A stretch of DNA of 62,558 bases, taken from Chrysophaeum taylorii (taxonomy: Eukaryota; Sar; Pelagophyceae; Pelagomonadales; Pelagomonadaceae). The notes beneath the pieces were generated by a model. That model had not been told where the DNA came from. It was given only the letters and a program-made list of their open reading frames with translations, and searched no databases. Below, piece by piece: positions 51,063 through 60,667 of this stretch. The stretch is from positions 1-62,558 of the forward strand of contig JAQMWT010000412.1 in the NCBI GenBank assembly GCA_029834535.1. Direction: 5' to 3'. The number at the start of each line of letters is the position of its first letter. Position 1 is the stretch's first letter. The position numbers and the translations under genes are program-made.

Positions 51063-53169
51063 TCTCGGCGCGGTCGCATCCCGCGTCGCCCGCCTCCTCC
51101 TCGATGCTCCCGACGACCCGGTTCCCGCGCTCGCGACCCTCGCGCGCGCGCTCGACGCGGGTTTTCCGCGGCGCGGCGCGGCCGTCGTTGCTCTGTTCGT
51201 CGCGGCCCGTCCCTCGAGCAGCAGCGACGACGACGCGGTCGAGTCCGAGCGCGCGGCGTTCGCGGCGGAAAACGTCCTAGCCCGCGTCGACGCGGCCAAC
51301 GTCGTAGGCCTCCAAGTCCTCGCGAGGGCCGCGCGACGTCTGGCGCAGTCGGCGGAAGTTGTGTTGACGCCAGCCGATTTAGGAGGACGCGGCAGCGTCT
51401 CGTTTTCGGACGTCGCGGCGGCCGAGTCGACGGCCGTCTACGCGCTCGTCGCGCGACGCCTCGCCGACGACCAGCCGTGGTCGCGCAAAAATCAGAAGGA
51501 ATGCCTCGCCCTCTGCCACGAGCTCGCCCTCGCCGACGAGGCCTCGACTCGAGCAACCGTCGCCTTGCGCGACGCGATCAGGCTCCTCTCGACCCCGCAG
51601 AGTTTCGTCGCTTTTGTCCAGCATCTCCTCGGCTCGGATCGGAGGTCGGCCCGCGACGCGGCCCTCGCCGCGCTCCACGACCGCCTCCGGACGGCCGACC
51701 TCTTCTTCTCCGGCGACCAACCCGCGCCACTTTCGCGACTCCTCCTCGAGGAAATGGTGCCCTCGGTCGCCGAAAGGCTCGCGTCGCCCGACGCGTCGAC
51801 GGCGCTCGCCGCGACCCGCGCGGCCGACGTGCTCGCGAGACGCCTCGCGCCCCGGGCCCCCTCCCCCTTCGCGCCGCTCCTCGAGGCGGCGGCGACGGCG
51901 GCGGCCCTCGCGGCCCGAGCCCTTTCGCCAACGCGCGCCAACGCCGCTTTCTCGCTCCTCTCGACGCTCTTCGCGACGCTCCGCGTCCGAGCCCTCCCCG
52001 CGCTCGAAACGGCCCTCCCTCGCGTCCTCGACGCCGTCCGCTCGGCGCGCGCCCACCGCAATGCGGCCCTCGAAGCCCTCCTCGTCGTCGTCTCTTCGGT
52101 CCCAAAGTTCGTGCACGCCCACCTCGCCCCTATCCTCGACCTCCTCGTCGACGACGACGACGACGACGACGAGGCCGGCCGCCGCCGCCTCGCCAAAGCC
52201 CTCGCCGCCGGGGTCGAACCCAGGCTCCTGCTCCCGGCGCTCTACGCCGCCTACCTTCGCGCCAAAGGCGACGACACCAGAGTTTCCCTCGTTTTGGCGA
52301 CGACTAAACCCGCCGTCGACGCCCTCGGCCGTTCCGCCGCGCGCTCTCACGCCCCCCGCCTCGCCGCCCTTTCCCTCGCGGCCCTCGAGGGCTTTCCCTC
52401 CCGCGACGTCGAGACCCGCGCCCTCGACCTCACCCTCTCCCTCCTCCTCAAGCTCACCGAGCGCGACCTCGTCGACTGGCTCCGCGCCGCTGCCGCCTGG
52501 GGCCTCGTCCCCGACGCCTCCCGCCGCGCGGCCTTCTACCTCTCGCTCGCCACAATCCTCGACCACCTCGGACCCATCGCTTCCCCCCACGTCGCTGCCT
52601 TGGTCTTCGAACCAGCCCTCCAAGATCTCCAACGATCCAAAAAAACAACCGCCACAAAAACCAAGAATAATAATAATAACGGAGACGAGAAACGACGACC
52701 AAAACGACGACGACCACCACCACCAGAACAACAACAAGAACAACAAGGCGAGCTCGTGGTCTTGTGGCGCGTCGTCTCGACGCTCCGCTTCCTCTTCGAC
52801 AACGGCGAGACCCCCCCCGAGCGCTTCGACGCCTTTTCCGCCGCTCTCGTCGCCCTCGTTCCTTCTGCAAACCGCGACCTCCTCGCCCCCTGCCTCGCCG
52901 CCCTCGCAGCCGCCACCACCAACGACGCCCACCACCGCGCCATCAACCACGCCTTGATGCTCCACGCGCGCGACGGCACCACCCAAACCCGCCTCAACGC
53001 CCTCGCCGTCTCCGCGGCGATCGTCAAAAAACTCGGCCACGATGTCGCCAACTTCGCCACCCACATGGTCCAGGCCGTCTCCGAGTGCCTCGAAGACCCG
53101 GCAACAGCACCCCAGGCCCGCGACCTCGTCATCCTCGTCGACGAGGCCACTGGCATCAGGATCGTCTAA
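48022..53169 (+). CDS. UTP10/HEATR1-like SSU-processome HEAT-repeat protein
   Basis: 1,715 residues in one exon. UTP10/HEATR1 belongs to the t-UTP complex that starts 18S rRNA processing in the nucleolus. The N-terminus carries the family pattern L-x-x-L, E-R-x-x-x-x-R-E-I, V-L-E-F-L-A-S-R-Y and a C-L-P-T-H-R. The central part is a long array of Ala/Leu-rich helical repeats with acidic loops (poly-Asp, poly-Ser). The C-terminal BP28CT-like region is recognisable by L-R-F-L-F-D-N-G-E, R-F-D-A-F near 1,590-1,605, then I-N-H-A-L-M-L-H-A-R-D, K-K-L-G-x-x-V, and S-E-C-L-E-D-P with an acidic end. Length is somewhat shorter than human HEATR1 (about 2,100). Another giant HEAT protein is possible, but both ends fit UTP10. 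Confidence 0.7.
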
Positions 53170-53784
53170 TTTCCCAACGCACGCACGCATTAACTAACTG
53201 ACGGCTATTTAAATCCTTTGGTTGAAACAAAAAAAAAAAACTAGCCCTCTCGACGTCACGTCACGTCACGTCACGTCACGTCACGTCGTCGAGAGGGAGG
53301 GGTGTAAGCTCGAGGGAGGGGTGTATTAAGCTCGAGGGAGGGGTGTAGTAAGCTCGAGGGAGGGGTGTAGTAAGCTCTTCGGTCGGATTTATTTATTTAT
53401 TCCATGCCTGTTTTACTTTACTTTACTTTACCCTCTTCGAGAGAGAGAGAGAGACACACACGCACACAAACGAGATTTTTTTACTTTGAAAAAAAAAAAC
53501 GCTTCAGAGTAAAGGAGGAGGGAGGGAGGGACCGGACCCAAAAACTTCTTAGAATAAAAAAATTATTGCAACGCTGTAGTAGTAATAGTAACGACATTTA
53601 TTTTGAAAAAAAAAAAAAACAGATTCGCCAGGTTTGTTTCACGGAATTGGGTTTGTGCAACACGAGAGCACTACTTCCTTCGTTTTGGGAGAGAGATATA
53701 AAAAGAGGGGGGACGGGCGTCACTGTTGGGCGAAAGCAAAGCAAAAAAGACGACGAATACTCAGGCGTCTCAGGCAATGCAGTA
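53170..53784. other. Spacer between UTP10 and the SDS3-like gene
   Basis: 615 bp without a gene. It holds the hairpin/minisatellite at 53,245-53,376, a TTTAC run (53,411-53,431), a (GA)n tract, several A runs (53,229-53,240, 53,489-53,498, 53,605-53,618) and presumably the promoter of the SDS3-like gene. The frame of that gene stays open up to 53,404, but the first ATG with family sequence is 53,785. Confidence 0.5.
53245..53376. repeat. Hairpin with (TCACG)6 loop followed by a 22-bp minisatellite
   Basis: An 11-bp perfect inverted repeat (ccctctcgacg at 53,245-53,255, cgtcgagaggg at 53,287-53,297) flanks about six TCACG units. The right arm runs straight into about four copies of a unit like cgagggaggggtgtagtaag (22 bp). 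It lies just after the UTP10 stop codon, in the probable 3' UTR or terminator area. Confidence 0.75.
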
Positions 53785-54533
53785 ATGGCCGACGTAGCAC
53801 GCCTTAGCAAGGATGAACTGCAACGAATACTCCGAGCCCACGACTCGGCGATTGCGCAGCTTGACGACGAGCTCGCAACCGTCGAAAACGGCACACATCC
53901 CCAGTACAGGAAGCAAGTGCGACGGTTGCAACGGGCCAAGAAAGAGCGCGAGAAGATGGCGCGGCATTGGTACGAGGCCGAGCTCGTGACCCTTGACCGC
54001 CTGCACGAGCTCGAAATTGTGGGTGTCTTCGTTGCATCCAAACCAAACCCTTGTCGACCGCGTCTCTCTTAGGTTGCCGCGAGCAAGCAGCTCGAACGCG
54101 GTATGGAGAGAGCACGCGAAAAAATTATGGATCAGATTGCTGCCAAGGCGAAGATCGCCGAAGCGAGGTACGCCATGGATGCCAGCAACACCCGAGGTCT
54201 TGCAGGCGAGAGGGTTCGGCTGACGATTCGTCGAGAATGAATACTCGCAGCCTCCGATCCAAGGTAAGCTCTTAGTCGTTGGCACGACGACGCGCCGCAG
54301 GCCTCCGGCCTCAACGAGGACGGCGAACGCACCACGGGACGGAGGACGACGACGCGTCGCGGAGCGTGAGGATTGATGCCGATGATCTTCGAACGCGTCG
54401 TATTCGCAGGCAGAGCCCGGCTTCTATGCTCTTGGAGAAGACGCTCTCCGACGCTGCAATGGACGCGGACTTCCAGTCGATCGCTAACCTCCAAAATGGT
54501 GGCCGAAAAAGGTCGCACGACAACATGAGCTGA
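53785..54533 (+). CDS. SDS3/BRMS1-like Sin3-HDAC complex subunit, three exons proposed
   Basis: Proposed exons 53,785-54,018, 54,073-54,196 and 54,301-54,533 give 196 residues. SDS3 proteins hold the Sin3-HDAC corepressor together. Exon 1 is helical and includes G-T-H-P-Q-Y-R-K-Q-V-R-R-L, as at the start of the Sds3 coiled coil. Exon 2 continues the coiled coil. Exon 3 has L-R-T-R-R-I-R-R-Q and L-L-E-K-T-L-S-D-A-A-M-D-A-D-F, corresponding to the T-R-x-L-R-R-R and L-x-D-x-x-I-x-E-D-L blocks of the family. Intron 1 (54 bp, GTGGGT...TTAG) is clear. Intron 2 (54,197-54,300) is chosen for frame only; a better-looking donor, GTAAGC at 54,264, does not keep the frame, so this junction is uncertain. 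Confidence 0.6.
54019..54072 (+). other. 54-bp GT-AG intron
   Basis: The donor is GTGGGT after a complete codon, the acceptor is CTCTCTTAG. Reading on without splicing meets a stop at 54,072, while splicing continues the coiled coil in phase. Confidence 0.7.
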
Positions 54534-55081
54534 GTGCTTATGCCTTTAATTTTTCTCCAACAACTTGCGAGCGAGCTCTTCTTCTTTGCTGCCGTGACGA
54601 CGATGACTACAGCAGCCGCTTGGAAAAAACCCACCAGCGGCGCGCCGAGCCTCTCGCCTTTTTTTTTCTTCAAGGACGGCCACCTTGATAGAAAGGAAGG
54701 GAGAAAGAAAGATAGAAGGAAGCGCGCACCCTCGCTATTTTTTTACATAAATTTTCACTTTCGTCGTCTTCTTCTTTCTTCTTCTTCTTCGAGGTCTTAT
54801 TTTTCTTGGTTGTTCTGCGGCCCTCTCGTCTCGTCTCGTGTCTTCTCTTGTGGGGGTGGCAGTGACAGTGAGGAAGAAGAAGAAGGGGACAATAACTCTA
54901 AAATCCGGCAGTAAAAAAAAACAACGTTCGGCGGCTGATCGATAAAAAAACACAATCACCCAAAAACAAAAGTGTCGTCGTGCCGATTTATTATTATAAT
55001 TCAAGAAACGAACGAATTTGGGTGAGCGACAGCACCACCGAAAGAAAGAAAGGAAGAAAGAAAGAAAGACAGAGAGAAGGT
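54534..55081. other. Convergent 3' spacer between SDS3-like and VARS genes
   Basis: 548 bp with T- and A-rich runs, (CTT)n near 54,767-54,792 and (GAAA)-type repeats at 55,040-55,070. No gene is visible. It should contain the polyadenylation regions of both flanking genes. Confidence 0.4.
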
Positions 55082-58000
55082 CTAGGACGCCGGCTGGAGG
55101 TCGGCGATGGCGTCGAGGATGGCCTGGCGCTGCTCGAGCTTGTCGCGGAGCGTGTCTTTAGCTTCAGAGACGACCGCGGGGGGCGCCTTGTCGACAAAGC
55201 CCGGGTTGGCGAGGCGGGTCTCGAGGCCGCCGATATCTTTCTGGAGCTTGGCGAGCTGGCGGTCGAGGCGGTCGATTTCCTTGGCGACGTCCTTGTTGGC
55301 CTGGAGGTCGGCGTAGGGTACGAAGGCTTCGAGGCCGTCGGCGACGACGATCCTGGCCGCGTCGTCGGGAAGGACGACTGGAATTTGATCGACGACGGTC
55401 AGTCTGTCGGCGTCGACTTTTGCCAGCAGCTCGAGGGCCGCCGTTTCCTCGCGGATCGCGTCGGCCAGCGCGGCGTTCGTCGCGCACACGATCGTCACCG
55501 CCATGCGGGTTTTGGTGTCGCAGTTGTACTCGGCGCGGATATTCCGGAGCGCGCGGACGAGGTCACGCCAGAGGTTGAATAGCACGACGGCGTTTTGGTC
55601 GACGGGCAGGCCCTCCGCGGGCCACGGCGCTACCATCAAGGCCTCGGGGCCGTCGGTCGTCTTACAGACGCGCTGCCACAAGTACTCGGTGACGTGGGGC
55701 ATAAAGGGGTGGACGAGGCGCAGGCCGACGTCTAGGGCGTACAGGAGGACGCGGTTGGCGGTCTCCGAATCTTCTCGTCGTCGCCGCGTTTTGGAGATTT
55801 CGACGTACCAATCCGCGAGCTCGTCCCACACGAATTCGTAGACCAGGCGCCCCGCTTCCCCGACAGCGTAGTCCTCGAGGGCAGCCGCGACGCTCTCGGC
55901 AGTAGACCGCGCGCGGCTCGCGATCCAGCGCTCGGGGAGCCTCAAAGACGATAGGTCCTCGTCGTCGTCCTCGACGAGGGGGTCGGGCGTCGCGTCGCCG
56001 AATCTGTATCTCGCGAACCGCGCGATGTTCCAGAGCTTGTTGGCGAAATTCCGGCTCTGCTCGACGCGGTCCATCGAGAGCGGGACGTCCTGGCCGGGCG
56101 TGACGCCGGTGACGAGAGTGTACCTCAGCGCGTCGGCCCCGTACTCCTCGACGACGGCGAGAGGATCGACGACGTTGCCCTTGGTCTTGGACATTTTCTG
56201 GCCGTTGGCGTCGCGCACGAGGCCGTGCATGTAGATGGTGTCGAAGGGGGGTTTCCCGGTGAACTCGATCCCGAGCATCACCATGCGCGCGACCCAGAAA
56301 AACAAGATATCGTAGCCCGTCTCGAGGCAGTTCGCCGGGTAAAACTTTTGGAAGTCGGGGTTCGTTTCGTCGGGCCACCCGAGCGTCGCGAACGGCCACA
56401 AGCCCGACGAAAACCACGTGTCCAAGACATCCTCGTCCCGCGTCAAAACATCATCTTGGGGGGCCAGAGCTCGCGCATCTTCTTCCGAACGCGCGACGAT
56501 GACGCGGCCGTCGGACGAGTACCACGCCGGCACGCGGTGACCCCACCAGAGCTGCCTACTCACGCACCAGTCCTCGATGTTGTCGAGCCAGTTGAACCAC
56601 TCCTTCTCGAACCGCGCCGGAACTATCCGGATATCGCCGTCCCGAACAGCCGCGGCGGCCCTGGCGCCCATGACTGTCGTATTCACGAACCACTGCGTCG
56701 ACACCATCGGCTCGATAACCTCGCCGCCGCGCTGCGACACGGGAACGCGCTGCGGCCTTTCCTCGACGCGGACGGCGAGCCCTTTTGCCTCGAGGTCCGC
56801 CCACAGCTTCTTCCGGCACTCGAACCGGTCGAGCCCCGCATATTCAAAGTACTCGTCGACGATCGACGCGTCGGGTCCCATGACCTCGAAGATCGGGAGA
56901 TCGTATTTCTCGCCAATCGCGTAGTCGTTCGGGTCGTGCCCCGGCGTGATCTTGAGGGCCCCCGTCCCAAACTCGGGGTCGACGTACTCGTCGGCGATCA
57001 CGGGCACGCGCCTCCCGACCAAAGGCACGACGGCCGTCCTCCCGACCAATCCCGCGTACCGCTCGTCGTTCGGGTTTACGCACACCGCCGCGTCGCCGAG
57101 TATCGTCTCGGGTCTCGTGGTCGCGACCTCCAGAAACAACCCTTCTTCGCCTTCGATCGGGTACTTGAAGAAATAGAGCTTCCCGACGCGCTCGACGGTC
57201 TCGACCTCGAGGTCGCTCACCGCGGTCTGCAGCGCCGGCGACCAGTTCACCATCCTCCTTCCGCGGTACACGAGCCCGGCCTCGTGCAGCCGCGCGAACG
57301 CCTCCGTCACCGCCACGCTCAGCGCGGGCTCGAGCGTGAATTTCTCGCGCGACCAGTCGGCCGACGCCCCCAGCCGCCGCATCTGGTCGACGATCGCGCC
57401 GCCGTGCTCCTCCTTCCACGCCCAAACCCGTTCCAAGAAGGCCTCGCGCCCTAATTCCGCGCGACTCGATCCTTCCGCCTCCACCGCGCGCTCCACCAGC
57501 AGCTGCGTCGCGATCCCCGCGTGGTCGGTCCCCGGCAGCCACAGCGTCGGCCGCCCCCGCATCCGGTGGAACCGCGCCAGGATGTCCTGCAGAGCCACGA
57601 ACATCGCGTGACCCAAGTGGAGCCGTCCCGTCACGTTCGGCGGCGGCATCGGAATCGTGTACGCCGCCTTCTCACCCTCCCCCGGCTTGAAGAACCCGGA
57701 CTCCTCCCACCACGCGTAAATCGACTCCTCGAACGACTTAAACTCATACCGCGGTGGCAGCTCTGACGACGACGCCGCGCTCTCTACGACGTCGCTCTTC
57801 TCCGCCACACTTTCACGACACGTCGTCGTCCTCGTCCTCGTCGTCCTCGTCGTCCTCGTCGTCGTCGTCGTCGCCGCGCCGGAGGACAGACGCCGCTTCC
57901 GAAACGCCGGCACGCCGCGCCGTCCGGCCACCACGAGCGCCCCGCCGCGCCGCAACAGCGCGCCCATGACGATCGCCGCCTTGAGTGATGATGAGACCAT
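55082..58000 (-). CDS. Valyl-tRNA synthetase, organelle-type
   Basis: 972 residues from the ATG at 58,000. It charges tRNA-Val. The class I signature H-L-G-H is at 128-131, the valyl-specific P-G-T-D-H-A-G-I-A-T-Q follows at about 155, and K-M-S-K-T is near 601-605. An editing domain (T-T-R-P-E-T-I-L-G-D) and a C-terminal coiled-coil arm complete the bacterial-like architecture. The first 80 residues are rich in Arg, Ser, Thr and Ala with few acids before residue 60, consistent with mitochondrial (or dual) import. Cytosolic eukaryotic enzymes normally have a longer N-terminal extension. Thr/Arg repeats at 44-60 are encoded by ACG/CGT repeats. Confidence 0.92.
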   Translation of the reverse strand: MVSSSLKAAIVMGALLRRGGALVVAGRRGVPAFRKRRLSSGAATTTTTRTTRTTRTRTTTCRESVAEKSDVVESAASSSELPPRYEFKSFEESIYAWWEESGFFKPGEGEKAAYTIPMPPPNVTGRLHLGHAMFVALQDILARFHRMRGRPTLWLPGTDHAGIATQLLVERAVEAEGSSRAELGREAFLERVWAWKEEHGGAIVDQMRRLGASADWSREKFTLEPALSVAVTEAFARLHEAGLVYRGRRMVNWSPALQTAVSDLEVETVERVGKLYFFKYPIEGEEGLFLEVATTRPETILGDAAVCVNPNDERYAGLVGRTAVVPLVGRRVPVIADEYVDPEFGTGALKITPGHDPNDYAIGEKYDLPIFEVMGPDASIVDEYFEYAGLDRFECRKKLWADLEAKGLAVRVEERPQRVPVSQRGGEVIEPMVSTQWFVNTTVMGARAAAAVRDGDIRIVPARFEKEWFNWLDNIEDWCVSRQLWWGHRVPAWYSSDGRVIVARSEEDARALAPQDDVLTRDEDVLDTWFSSGLWPFATLGWPDETNPDFQKFYPANCLETGYDILFFWVARMVMLGIEFTGKPPFDTIYMHGLVRDANGQKMSKTKGNVVDPLAVVEEYGADALRYTLVTGVTPGQDVPLSMDRVEQSRNFANKLWNIARFARYRFGDATPDPLVEDDDEDLSSLRLPERWIASRARSTAESVAAALEDYAVGEAGRLVYEFVWDELADWYVEISKTRRRREDSETANRVLLYALDVGLRLVHPFMPHVTEYLWQRVCKTTDGPEALMVAPWPAEGLPVDQNAVVLFNLWRDLVRALRNIRAEYNCDTKTRMAVTIVCATNAALADAIREETAALELLAKVDADRLTVVDQIPVVLPDDAARIVVADGLEAFVPYADLQANKDVAKEIDRLDRQLAKLQKDIGGLETRLANPGFVDKAPPAVVSEAKDTLRDKLEQRQAILDAIADLQPAS

Positions 58001-58736
58001 CACCCACGTCAGAAAAGACGAGGAATAATATCATCCTTACCCTTTCCTTCCACACTTTGAGATCCTTACCCTCCGTCGACGACGACGACGACGACGACAC
58101 CGCCTGCTGTCTCTTTTTGCAGGTACATCTCTCTCATCAAAGGGAAGGGAAGGGAAAAAAAAGGTGCCTCTTTCTTTGGTGGCAGATCACATCGAAAATC
58201 GAGCGTCTTCTGACTCGGATGATATCGTGGTCGCGGGCCGAAGACACCAACCACCATGGTATGTATACTCCTCACACGCCGGCTTGCGCGAAACAAAGAC
58301 TGGGAGCGAACGAACGCAAAGAAGCACAAGTATTTCGAACGATATCATTATTATTATTACTATTATTATTCACGCGATTATTGTTGTTTGAAGGCAATTA
58401 TAACTTCTCACGACGACGACGACGACGACGATCATATCATCAAATGGGGTCTCTCTCTCCCGTCGGGCGGCGAAAAATTCAATGTAAAATTTTGAGTCAA
58501 AACATACATGTTCACCCTATTATTACGTGTAGTACTTTTTTTTGTCTACTTTATTATTATTAGTAAAACGGTTCAACCTCATAATAATAATAACTGCGTA
58601 GTTAGAGCAGCCTCGCAACGTCCATATCGACAGACAGACAGACAGACAGACACCGAGGGCTCAAAAAAAAATCCGCGCTCTCCACCCGAGGCGGGGCGGG
58701 CCGAACCGTGCGGGAGAAGAAGGGCATCCATCGCGT
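58001..58736. other. Divergent spacer between VARS and the five-TM gene
   Basis: 736 bp with simple repeats: (GAC)n at 58,078-58,098, ATT repeats at 58,345-58,372, (GAC)n at 58,410-58,430 and (GACA)n at 58,630-58,651. Small plus-strand frames within it are repeat-driven. No regulatory site is identified. Confidence 0.4.
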
Positions 58737-60298
58737 ATGGTGGTCGGCGCTGAGGAGCAGGACGACGGAGCGATGAGCTTTCTGGGCGAGGAGGAGGCGA
58801 GAGCAACGACGGGGGCGCCGACGCGGAGTCCAGAGACGGTGATTATCTCACTACTTCGAAGCACGCCGCGATGGTGGCTGGGGAGCTCGAGGGAGTTCGA
58901 TGCGGACGACTCGTTCTTTTACATCGACCGCGGAACCGTGGCCTCCATTGGCGCGCTTTGCATTTTTTTGCTCGTGTGCTACACGCTGTGGGCCGTCGCG
59001 AGGCATTGCCTCTGGGCTTGCCAGCGGTCGTCGCATCAGATGCAGAAACGGGCAATTCACACGTCGTACCGCCAACGCCTCGCGCTCTCGACCTGGATCG
59101 TCCTAGCCATGGCGGTGTTCGCCTTTGGAACGATCTACGGACATTCGCTCGCGCGAAGCTCTTTGAGGGCGGCGACCGACGCGACCGACGCGCTCTACGA
59201 AAAGTTTCGCGAGCTCGACGACCTCGCCCTCGAATTGGTCGACGCGTCTACTACCGTCAACACCCTGATCGAGACGGTCGACTGCGACGAAAGCAGCACC
59301 TGGGAAGAGTTGCTCGAGGAGAACGCGGCGGTGCTCGAAGAGGAAGCGAACGACGTGCGAGCGCAGACGGATGACGTCGCGAGCGCGTTTCGATCGGTCA
59401 AGCGGCGCACGAGACGCGCGTGGACGTGGGTCGACTGGGCACTCTTCCTCAGCGTCGTCGCAATCATCGTTTCGATACTCCCGGCGGCCGCGTACGGAAT
59501 GATTTTAAGCCGACGGTGGGCAATCTCGCTTTCGTCGAGATTTTCTTATTTGATGTGTGCCATCCTCGTCCTGCTCGTCGCCCTCGAGTTCGGCGTAGCC
59601 GTCAAACTCGCCGATTTTTGCAGGAATCCGGACCGCAACGTCCTCGACATCCTCGAGACGCGCGCCAACTTGGGCGTCGAGGCGACCGACCTCGTCGCCT
59701 ATTACGTAACTTGCGACGGCGTCAATCCAGTCGCCGACGACCTCATCGCGGCCTACGCCGACGTTCAGGCCCTCAACGCCTCTCTCGCCGAAATTCGAAC
59801 CTCCGGTGCCTGCGTGCCCGAGTCGGCAATCGAGGCCCTCCGAGTGGTTTGCGGCGACGTCAACGACGCGCTCCTCGAACTCGAGACCGCCGTCTATTGT
59901 CCGCCCATCAACGAAGAATACAGCGATCTCGTCCACACTGCCGTCTGCCGCAAGTTTCTCCCGAGTCTCTATTTCTTCGCGATCGTCCACGCCATCATCG
60001 CGGCCTTCCTCTACGTGCGTGCCCTCGCTCGTCTTCTTCCGCGTTACTTTTTTTTTTTTTTTTCGCGCAGGTTTTTCTCTACGCCGCCAACTGGGTCTGC
60101 GAAACGATCTTGCTCGAGGAGGAGTTCTGGCTCCTTCCGCATCCCGAGATCTTCGCGCCCTCCCCAACTTCCTCGCGACGGGCGGCCGCCGCGGGTCTAG
60201 GAGGAGAGCGCGAAGAGGCAATCAACATCGAGATAGACAACTCCGACCGGCCCGCGCGAGAAACGGGCGAACGCGGCCAGGATATCGCCCACATCTAG
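58737..60298 (+). CDS. Five-transmembrane protein, tweety/prominin-like topology, two exons
   Basis: Exons 58,737-60,014 and 60,071-60,298 encode 501 residues. Hydrophobic helices are at about 69-95, 117-141, 232-257, 269-294 and 410-434. The last helix is completed only after splicing (F-A-I-V-H-A-I-I-A-A-F-L-Y joined to V-F-L-Y-A-A-N-W-V). The 141-232 region is an acidic helical loop. The loop between helices 4 and 5 has six Cys, enough for three disulfides, so it is probably extracellular or luminal. Two close pairs, a Cys-bearing loop and a single last helix fit tweety chloride-channel-like or prominin proteins, but no signature residue of either is seen. The tail is acidic. Confidence 0.65.
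60015..60070 (+). other. 56-bp GT-AG intron
   Basis: The donor is GTGCGT, then a long T run, and the acceptor is GCGCAG. It sits between complete codons. Unspliced reading gives a poly-Phe stretch and an Arg-rich tail, clearly not the native end. Confidence 0.75.
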
Positions 60299-60599
60299 CC
60301 GCGCTGGCCGCCGCTCGCACCGTATCGCCCGCTCCACTCCCTACTCGAAGCTGCTGCTGCTGCTGCTGCTGCTGGGTCCCTTGGTCCGGTCCTGTCCACC
60401 GGCAGCCAGAGGGAGGTGCTCGCCCGCTTCGCGACTCCAAAACGCGCGTGTTCACTTTACTTTTACTTTGTTGTCCGCCTAGCTCGTCGTCGTCGTCGTC
60501 GTTTAGGTAGAGGCACATGACCACCACCACCACCACCACCACCACAAGCCCGCCATGCCACTTTTGGATTCATAGAAAGAAAGAAAGAAAGAAAGAAAG

Positions 60600-60638
<39 letters not shown>

Positions 60639-60667
60639 GACGCACGCACTTGAGGAAAGGAAGAGGT
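60299..60667. promoter_or_regulatory. Spacer upstream of GPI with simple repeats
   Basis: 369 bp with (GCT)n at 60,351-60,374, (ACC)n at 60,521-60,543, (GAAA)n at 60,575-60,599 and (TC)n at 60,602-60,635, the last ending 33 bp before the GPI start codon. CT-rich tracts just before a start codon are common in promoters or 5' UTRs of highly expressed genes; the role here is inference. Confidence 0.45.

Noticed and set aside
51379..53190. 603-codon minus-strand frame opposite UTP10
   Set aside because: Gly/Glu/Arg-rich antisense of the GC-rich coding strand; no conserved motif.
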